The notes beneath the pieces are model-generated. The model saw nothing but the letters and a program-made list of their open reading frames with translations. It did no database searches and had not been told where the DNA came from. Below are positions 37,750 to 45,232 of a DNA stretch of 64,000 bases, piece by piece. Where the stretch lies: NCBI GenBank assembly GCA_029834535.1, contig JAQMWT010000009.1:124001-188000 (forward strand), written 5' to 3'. The DNA is from Chrysophaeum taylorii (Eukaryota; Sar; Pelagophyceae; Pelagomonadales; Pelagomonadaceae). The position numbers and the translations under genes were made by a program. Every line of letters begins with the position of its first letter. Position 1 is the stretch's first letter.

Positions 37750-39064
37750 CAAGTGCAGGCCAGTAAGTTCGCCAGTAAGTTCACCTGGTCCCAATCTCTA
37801 ACCCCAGTAAGTTCACCTGGTCCCAGTAAGTTCACCTAGTCCCAATCTCTAACCCCAGTAAGTTCGGCGTAAGCCCACTCGTGCTCACATCCACTCACCC
37901 CACTCTCCTTCGAGCTCGTCGCTCTCACCTCCGCCAATCTAAGCTGCTTTGATCCGTACACGCCGCTAGCCCTTGCGTTCACTCTAAAAACCCCAGTAAG
38001 TTCACTTGGTCCCAGTAAGTTCACCTGGTTCACCTAGTCCCAATCTCAAACCCCAGTAAGTTCACCTGGTCCCAGTAAGTTCACCTACAGTGCGCGTGTA
38101 GACGCCGGGAGGGGGCTTATCGGTATTGCGCAGCACGTGTGGGGTAGGGTGGAGTCGTCGACCCAGAAGAGCATATCCTCGGGGTTGCCGATCGACAGAG
38201 AGCCACGTAGAGCTGGACGTGGCAGAAGACGGGCTTGGGAAAGAGGACGCCGACCTCGCGGGGCGTCTGGCCCTGGCTCTTGGTGATCGTTTGGCGTCGG
38301 CGGGCCTTACGGGATACAGGCTGGAGGAGCCTCGGTGACAACGACACGATCGATCATGTATCTGGTACCGTTGCAGTGGCCGTGCGACGGGTCGAGGTTG
38401 CGAAGACTTTGAGCTCGCGATCAAAGTCAGCATGCCGTTGGTTGTCAGGGAGTTCAAAACTCGACTCTTGAGAGCGAGGCGTCGTCTTCCGACCCAGCCT
38501 AGTCCGCCGAAAAGAACTCCGACGCCTCGTCTCCGGGAAAAAAGGCCGCGGTCATGCGCGCGTTGTCAGCATCGACAACATCGTTTCGACGGGGCGTGAG
38601 AATGGCGCGCTGGCTAAAAGAGCCGCCGCGGCTCGTGGAAATAGTCTGCGAGGTCGCCGTAGACGGCTTGGAGGGTCACTGTCTGGCTATCGTGCCTACC
38701 TGATCCTTACTCTCGCGCCTACCTGATCCTTACCCTAAATCGAGGGACAGACAAACGGAACCCCGCCCAGGCCGCCCGATCCCAGCAGGACGTCACCCTT
38801 CGTCGCACATACGTCCGGCGGCAGCATGCGTACGACCTACGGGCGGGGCCCGTCCTCTCTTCGCCTGCCCCACGCCTCGGCGATGACCCCGACTAGGTCC
38901 CGCGTACTTATCTCCGCCCGTCAGGCACATCCCTCATACCCCACAAACCCACCCACATCCTTCATGCTCCCCACACACACCCCCCCCTCTTAGCAGTCGA
39001 CATTTAAAGACAGACAAACAGACAAACAAACAGACAGACAAACATCTGTCGATTAGTAGTTAGG
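37750..39064 (-). mobile_element. Rolling-circle element copy D, with an insertion
   Basis: 1315 nt including a foreign insert of about 252 nt (38757-39008) inside the 5' microsatellite. Without it the unit is about 1063 nt, the family length. Third unit of the array. The helicase remnant keeps TITKSQGQT and FCHVQLYVALCR in one frame. Confidence 0.75.
38757..39008. repeat. Dispersed repeat R3 inserted in element copy D
   Basis: The insert begins GGAACCCCGCCC and ends CAGTCGACATTTAAA. Its first 120 nt (from about CAGCAGGACGTC to GGCGATGA) match the complement of 63134-63260. Its last 25 nt match 50062-50090 (CTCTTAACAGTCGACATT). GACAGACAAAC lies on both sides, a possible target duplication, though this falls inside a microsatellite. 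Confidence 0.5.
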
Positions 39065-39223
39065 AGGACTGTGGATGTTTGAGGAGTAGTGATCAAACTT
39101 GTTGACCAAACTTACAAGGAAATTAATCAAACTTGAAAAGTTGATTGATCAAACTTAATGCAACTTTGGAGTGACCAAACTTAACTGACAAAACTTCTAT
39201 GGAAAGTGACCACACTTGTGAGT
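39065..39223. repeat. TGACCAAACTT motif array between copies D and E
   Basis: 159 nt with about seven degenerate CCAAACTT / TCAAACTT motifs at irregular 12-25-nt spacing. The same motif family occurs at 35590-35625 (complement), 40270-40310, 41165-41235 and 42380-42485, always close to the rolling-circle copies. No coding capacity. Confidence 0.5.
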
Positions 39224-40265
39224 CTTAACTACTAATCGACAGATGTTTGTCTGTCTGTTTGTCTCTCTGTCTGTCTGTCTGTTTGTCCCTCGATTTAGGG
39301 TAAGGATCATGTAGGCGCGAGAGTAAGGATCAGGTAGGCGCGAGAGCCAGAAAGTGATCCTCCAAGCCGTCTACGGCGACCTCGCAGACTATTTCCACGA
39401 CCCGCGGCGGCTCTTTCAGCGCGCCATTCTCACGCCCCGTCGAAACGATGTTGTCGATGCGGACAACGCGCGCATGACCGCGGCCTTTTTTTCCCGGAGA
39501 CGAGGCGTCGGAGTTCTTTTCGGCTGACTAGGCTGGGTCGGAAGACGACGCCTCGCTCTTTACAGTAGAGTTTTCAACTCCCTGACAACCAACGGCATGC
39601 TGACTTTGATCGCGAGCTTAATGTCTTCGCAACCTCGACCCGTCGCACGGCCACTGCAACGGTACCAGATACATGATCGATCGTGTCGTTGTCACCGAGG
39701 CTCCTCCAGCCTGTATCCCTTAAGGCCCGCCGACGCCAAACGATCACCAAGAGCCAGGGCCAGACGCCCCGCGAGGTCGGCATCCTCTTGGCGAAGCCCG
39801 TCTTCTGCCACGTCCAGCTCTACGTGGCTCTCTGTCGATCGGCAACCCCGAGGATATCCTCTTCTTGGTCGACGACTCCACCCTACTCCACACGTGCTGC
39901 GCAATACTGATAAGCCCCCTCCCAGCGTCTACACGCGCACTATAGGTAAACTTACTGGGACCAGGTGAACTTACTGGAACCAGGTGAACTTACTGAGGTT
40001 AGAGATTGGGACTAGAAGAACTTAGTGACCAGGTGAACTTACTGAGACCGAGTGTGAGCTTACTGGGGCTTTTAGAGTAAACTCAAAGCTTAGCGGCGTG
40101 TGCGGATCAAAGCAGCTTTGATTGGCGGGGGTGAGAGCGACGAGCTCGCAGGAGAGTGGGGTGAGTGTGGGTTTACGCCGAACTTACTGGGGTTAGAGAT
40201 TGGGTTTACGCCGAATTTACTGGGGTTAGAGATTGGGACTAGGTGAACTTACTGGCCTGCACTTG
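39224..40265 (+). mobile_element. Rolling-circle element copy E
   Basis: 1042 nt, plus orientation. The 5' end is CTTAACTACTAATCGACAG (one base off the family start), the 3' end CCTGCACTTG. Helicase remnant about 39350-39910 with TITKSQGQT and FCHVQLYVALCR. Flanked by T on both sides. It is tail-to-tail opposed to copy D, with the 159-nt motif array between their 5' ends. Confidence 0.75.
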
Positions 40266-42500
40266 TATTGACCAAACTTCGGCTTTAAAAATAAAACTTA
40301 AGAAGGCTTTTCAAGGGGGCGCGTGAGCGCTTTTGGTGCGAAAATGCTTTAAAAACGAGAGCTAGGTGCTGCAGCCACGCAGAATCTACCGTCGCGTTAC
40401 ACGCGCGGCATGGGCACCCTCCCATGACCGCCTTAGAAGGAGGTCCATCCTAAGACAGCGCGGCGATACGCAAGGAGAGCGGGTAGCGAAGCGCGGCCTC
40501 GAGAGCAGATTCCCACGGCTTGGCGTATTTAAGCTGGGCCCATTCTCGTACCTTCCATCGTTCGTAGAAGCCACCCAAACCGCGACTCTCCATGGTGGTG
40601 TTGCCGTGGTCGTGCGTCATTCTTCAGCAACAAGCGGACATCGGACACCAGACTTACTGCGTGAGACGGATCACCGCATTCTGCATCCCAAAATCCGAGA
40701 GGGAGCGTCTTTGATAATCGACTCGGGGTCGAGAACGCGAAACTCGACGACCTCGAGAAACTGCGCGAGCAACGCCCCTCGAGAACCCAAAGATTGTAGT
40801 CCCACACTTGTGCGGGACCGTACAGGACCACGTTCAGGAGTTCCTCACCGTCGCGTACCCGATCCGGAGTTAGCTGTCCAGCTTGATCATGGGACGGCAA
40901 CGCGAGCACGTGCCGTTACGCCAGCATAAACAACTCGCACGACCGTAAGAGAACACCTCCTTATCCTCCTCCTCCTCGCGCATCTCGACAACCCCGCCCT
41001 GCCGCAAGATCTCCCCGGAGCTGCTGCCGCACCGTCGAGCACTGTACGAGAAAGTCGGCAAATACAAGCTGCGGCGCGAAGGGATGTCAAGACGTCGACA
41101 GCCTCGTTCCGGAAGAGATCGCCGACACCACCCCTGTAATTCTAACCCAGTCATCAGTACGAGTCTAAAATATGACAAGTTTGATGTGATTGTTCGAAAT
41201 TTGATCACACCAAATTGAATGCCTCCAAGTTTGACCATACACGCGCATCAACATGCCGAACACTCGCAGAGCAACATATACAAACAAGGCCTGCGCAAGA
41301 CAACGCTGATACCACGCTGTTTCGTCGCCCAAGATTATTCGGATGCGCCTTATTAATTCGATGTTTATGACAGACTACAGCGAACGTCCCGGTTCGTCAT
41401 CGTGCCTTTAGCGGATGACATTGTTGCATATGTCTATCGAACGCATATGCCGAGAAGAGCCGCCGCCTGACTAACTAACTAACTAACTTCCTCTCCCGAG
41501 CATGGGAGCCAGGCCGGAGCGGCAGGCCGGTACGGAATCACGGAGGAAAATCACGCAGTTGGGGCAGAGGCGAGGGACGAGGACGGACTTGTTGATGGTG
41601 GACCGCCACTGCGCGGTCTTGTGCGAGGTCGTGCAAAAGCGTCGCAGGCCGCGGACGTGTTGGTCCACGAACAATCGACCTGTCCGTCGCGCTCTGCCCA
41701 ACCGAGCGAACCCCATCCCAGCGCGGACTTTCCGGGTGCTAACCGGTCACCGAGCCGCCTGACTTGCCCTCCATAAAGCCCTTGATGAGGACCGACACGG
41801 CCTCGCAGAAGTGCTTCGCGCGATAGCTGGATCTTTGTCGGCAAGCAGGTTCGGAGCAGGTGTGCCTTTTAGCACACGTGACGGTATTGTCTACTTGCAC
41901 ATCACAACGACCAGCACGCACATAAAGGCTGCATCTTGCATATAGCATTGAACGACAGCGCTGTCGCGCTGTAGACCATGTTGTACATGCCATCAACTTG
42001 GCGCCCGTGTCGAACATCATCTGCTGCAAGTCGGCCTCGAGAACACACATGCTGAACTTGGCATCTTGGTTAGATCGAGTAAAGTGGAGCCTCGCATTTG
42101 CGCGCTCTGAGCTGCGACAGCGTACTCGGCGATCTCTCATAGTCGTTTACCTTCGTCTGGGCACGCGATTTCTTGTTTTCTTTCTCGGCGTCGTGGTCAA
42201 CCGACGTCGGCGTGTTACCACCACGCTCCCGCTCGACCTGAGCGACGAAACCCGCATCGATACCGTGTTCGTTTCGAAGTCGAAGGACGCTCCGGAGTCT
42301 CAGTGCGACGCGTAGAACCGCTGAAAGCTTGATCACGGCGGGCCTTGTTTTGTCAGCGAACAGTATGTTTGCTCTCTAAGAGTACAAGTTTAGTCAGCCA
42401 AGATACGGATTGACTAAACTTAAGTGACCAAACTTGTTGAGGGTTTACGGTGACCAAACATATATGGTGGTTGGAAACTTGACTTTTCCCTTATTATTAT
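40266..42500. other. Accessory stretch without a recognised gene
   Basis: About 2.2 kb with CCAAACTT motif arrays near both ends, one R2 repeat piece (41469-41545) and unassigned open frames. The longest are plus 40366-40929 (187 codons) and minus 41739-42140 (133 codons, Cys-rich). Neither shows a family I recognise. Likely decayed mobile DNA. Confidence 0.4.
41469..41545 (-). repeat. Dispersed repeat R2, copy 2 (tail end only)
   Basis: Shares only the terminal part of the family: (ACTA)n, the CTCCCGAGCATGGGAG hairpin, CCAGGCCGGA and GGAATCACGG. Beyond about 41545 it differs from copies 1 and 3. Confidence 0.5.
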
Positions 42501-42830
42501 TACAAGGTGAACGAACTTACTGGGGTTTGAGATTGGGGCTAGGTGAACTGAGTGACCAGGTGAGCTTACTGGGGCCAGGCGAACTTACTGGAGTTTTTAG
42601 CGTAAACTCAAGGGGTGGCGGCGCGTGCGGATCAAAGCAGTTTGGGTTGGCGGGGGTGAGAGCGACGAGCTCGAAGGAGTGGGCGTAAGCACGAGTGGAC
42701 TTACGCCGAACTTACTGGGGTTAGAGATTTGGACTAAGTGAACTAACTGACCAGGTGAACTTACTGGGACCAGACCTGAACTTACTGGGGTTAGAGATTG
42801 GGACTAGGTGAACTTACTGGCCTGTACTTG
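42501..42830 (+). mobile_element. Rolling-circle element copy F (3' part only)
   Basis: About 330 nt holding only the 3' motif block and the terminal CCTGTACTTG followed by T. No helicase remnant, no 5' end. It stops 34 nt before the start codon of the PAPS-transporter-like gene, in the same orientation. Confidence 0.7.
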
Positions 42831-42864
42831 TTATTACAGTAAGTAATAGCCCTCGCGCGACGAG

Positions 42865-43848
42865 ATGCCGAAAAGAAGAACTGCGGTGTCGGTTTTGGGC
42901 TTGTTCGCCTGCTACGTCGTCCACGACGCGCTCCAGGAGCGCGCGTTTCGACGGCCGGGCTTTGAGTTTGGGTGGTTCATGACCTCGATCGAGCTCGTGA
43001 CGATGTTTTCGTGCGCCTACGTCTGGGAGGGCGTCGGCGCAAAGCTCGTTTCAAAAAAACCGCTCGCAACGTTGGTGGTCGTCATCGCCATATCCCAGGG
43101 CACGGGCTCCGTTGCTCTCGCCTACGTCAACTACCCCGTCAAGGTCGCGTTCAAGAGCTGCAAGTTGGTGCCGACAATGCTCTTCTCGCAACTCGTCACG
43201 GGCGCGAGGTATTCTACTACCGAGTACGTCGCGGCCGTCTTCATGAGCCTATCCCTGATGGTGCTCGGGCTGGCGGACGCGGACAATGGTTCTCGCGCCA
43301 AGGCACAAACTGTCGGTTTCTTCTTGTTGGCCGTGGCTGTGTGTTCAGACGCGTTGATCCCCAACATCCAGGAGAAACTCCTCCGTCAGCTCAAGGTCCC
43401 CGTCGGGGCTATGGTCGTCTGGAGCAACTTTGGAAGCTTTGTGCTTATTATTTTCTTTATCGCCGCCACCGGCGAGCTTCGGTCCGCTGTCGACTACTGC
43501 CGCGCGCACAGGGGGACTGCAACGTTGCTCTTCCTCCAGGCGCTGAGCGCCTACTGCGGTCTTCGCTGCTACCTAAATCTCGTCCGAAACGTATCGGGCG
43601 TCGCGGGGGTCCTCGCGACCTCCGCTCGCAAGGTCCTCACCTTGATCTTGTCCTTCGTGCTTTTCACAAAGCCCTTCACGCATCTCCACGGACTCGCGCT
43701 TTTGCTCCTCGCCGCCGGCGTCGCCCTCGCCGTGATCGCCAAGCACCGAGCTGCAGCTGCTAAAAAGACGGTGGTTGTGCTGGGGGGGCACAACCCTCTT
43801 CCTACGACTGCCCTCGCGCCGCCGACGACAACCATACTTCGGACATGA
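42865..43848 (+). CDS. Nucleotide-sugar/PAPS transporter, SLC35B-like
   Basis: 327 residues, about ten membrane helices. YVNYPVKVAFKSCKLVPTML (83-103 region), then TTEYVAAVFMSLSLMVLGLADA, match the SLC35B2/B3 pattern (YLNYPTQVLFKSSKVIPVM; EYLAAALLV; ADS). Those carriers import PAPS into the Golgi for sulfotransferases; UDP-galactose or other nucleotide sugars are possible for close relatives. The KTVVVLG C-terminus is cytosolic. It fits with the sulfotransferase-like protein at 22214. Its core promoter region is occupied by the 3' end of element copy F. Convergent with 43863, with 14 nt between stops. Confidence 0.82.
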   Translation: MPKRRTAVSVLGLFACYVVHDALQERAFRRPGFEFGWFMTSIELVTMFSCAYVWEGVGAKLVSKKPLATLVVVIAISQGTGSVALAYVNYPVKVAFKSCKLVPTMLFSQLVTGARYSTTEYVAAVFMSLSLMVLGLADADNGSRAKAQTVGFFLLAVAVCSDALIPNIQEKLLRQLKVPVGAMVVWSNFGSFVLIIFFIAATGELRSAVDYCRAHRGTATLLFLQALSAYCGLRCYLNLVRNVSGVAGVLATSARKVLTLILSFVLFTKPFTHLHGLALLLLAAGVALAVIAKHRAAAAKKTVVVLGGHNPLPTTALAPPTTTILRT

Positions 43849-43862
43849 CGACTACCTTTTTT

Positions 43863-44777
43863 TTAAGAGGAAGTAGAGGTGGTGGTGGTGGTGGTGCTGC
43901 CGTCGACGCGCATCTCCCGCTCGAAGGCCGCGAGTTGTCGGAGGATCTCCGGCCGGCACCAGTACGAGTCGAGATCACCGAAAAAGCTCCGAACGACGTG
44001 GTGGCCGTCGATGTCCTCAAGAGGCTTGGGGGATTCCGGGGTCGCGCCGTAGGCCGCGAAGACTGCACGGCAATACGGGTTCACCCCAAGGTCGTACGCG
44101 CCGTCGAGGCACGAGAAGCAAAACGCGTGAGCGTTGCAAGGCCCTGCAAACGACGACGTGTAGCCGAGCTTGTACCTCTCGAGGGACGAAAGGTCGGGGT
44201 AGCGGTTGGGCACGTCCCTCGCCCTCCCGAAGGGCTCCCGCGGCGCGAAGGTGCCCGCGCACGTTTCCGGCAACCGCGTCGCCGCTTGCCACGCGCACGG
44301 GACGCCCCAGGCCGGCCGAGCGAGTCCCGCACACTTTTCGATCATGTCGTCCGAAGGGTAGGAATGGTAGCTCTCCATGTTCTCGGCCCCGCAGGCCGCC
44401 TCGAAGCAGAGGTCGTGGTACCTGGGCAACTCGACCATATCTTTGGCGCATTGCGTGCGAGCGTCGCCGCAGTCGCAGTGCTCGTCGGGGAACGACGCAT
44501 CGTCGTCGAACTCTGAACACAACGAGACCGCCGTCGTCAGGTTGCCGCCCCACACTTGGTACGGATACTTTGATCTCAAGTCCGCCTCCTCGAGGGTCCA
44601 GTCCCTTGGGTTCTCATCCTGGAACGGCTTTGCGTACAGCTGCGACATCGGCGTCTTCTTCGAGGACGTCAAGACGAACAACGCCGCCGACAGCCCCGCC
44701 ACAACCACCCGAACCCACACCACGCCTTTCCGCCTCCTCTCCACGAGCAGAGCCTGCTGCTGCTGCGGCTGGTCCAT
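43863..44777 (-). CDS. Cys-rich type II membrane or secreted protein
   Basis: 304 residues. A short cytosolic N-terminus with a Gln run and RRRK is followed by a hydrophobic anchor (VVWVRVVVAGLSAALFVL, about 19-36). The lumenal part has about 16 cysteines, many in close pairs (HCDCGDARTQC, CFSC), suggesting several disulfides, and an NLTT sequon. A poly-Thr/Ser tail ends it. I recognise no family. It follows the transporter tail-to-tail. An R2 repeat copy lies 43 nt upstream of its ATG. Confidence 0.65.
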   Translation of the reverse strand: MDQPQQQQALLVERRRKGVVWVRVVVAGLSAALFVLTSSKKTPMSQLYAKPFQDENPRDWTLEEADLRSKYPYQVWGGNLTTAVSLCSEFDDDASFPDEHCDCGDARTQCAKDMVELPRYHDLCFEAACGAENMESYHSYPSDDMIEKCAGLARPAWGVPCAWQAATRLPETCAGTFAPREPFGRARDVPNRYPDLSSLERYKLGYTSSFAGPCNAHAFCFSCLDGAYDLGVNPYCRAVFAAYGATPESPKPLEDIDGHHVVRSFFGDLDSYWCRPEILRQLAAFEREMRVDGSTTTTTTSTSS

Positions 44778-44819
44778 CTATTTTATTTTTTCTTGTGACG
44801 CGTCACGCTTGACGTCACT

Positions 44820-45110
44820 AATTTAACTTAACTATAACTTCAGACCTCTCCCGAGCATGGGAGCCAGGCCGGACCGACAGGAGCCAGTCCGGAATCACGG
44901 GCCTGTAGACGAGGAGCGCCGAAAGATCGGTCGGCGGAGAGTGACCATCAAGCTTGTCGCCATGCGACGAGGAGACCGCGATGTGACTGACAACCAACTC
45001 GTCGATGACCTTCCGTCTTCGCCCCCCGGCCATACCCCGTCCCACTGCGAACGTTCCGGCTGCCAACCGGCCCGCCCGGGAGGCGAATAGGTGCCAACCT
45101 ACGCCGGGAG
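44820..45110 (-). repeat. Dispersed repeat R2, copy 3
   Basis: About 290 nt closely similar to copy 1 (31187-31495), including the CTCCCGAGCATGGGAG hairpin next to a TTAA-rich tail. It lies between two minus-strand host genes. The 80-codon minus frame across it is repeated in copy 1 with scattered differences and is not evidently conserved as protein. Confidence 0.5.
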
Positions 45111-45232
45111 AACGGAACGGGAACGGAAAACGGACACCACCGCGCTATACGACGCCTGGCCACCTCGGCCGCCCGTTCTGCCGCGTCGACGAGGTACTGC
45201 GCCGTCTGGCGTTGGGCACGTTCGAGGAGGCT

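Noticed and set aside
40366-40929. 187-codon plus frame downstream of element copy E
   Set aside because: No family, no coding bias, and both strands are equally open; listed only inside the stretch description.
28461-45230. LTR retroelement or reverse transcriptase in the accessory region
   Set aside because: I found no YxDD-type polymerase motif, protease, integrase or paired long terminal repeats.
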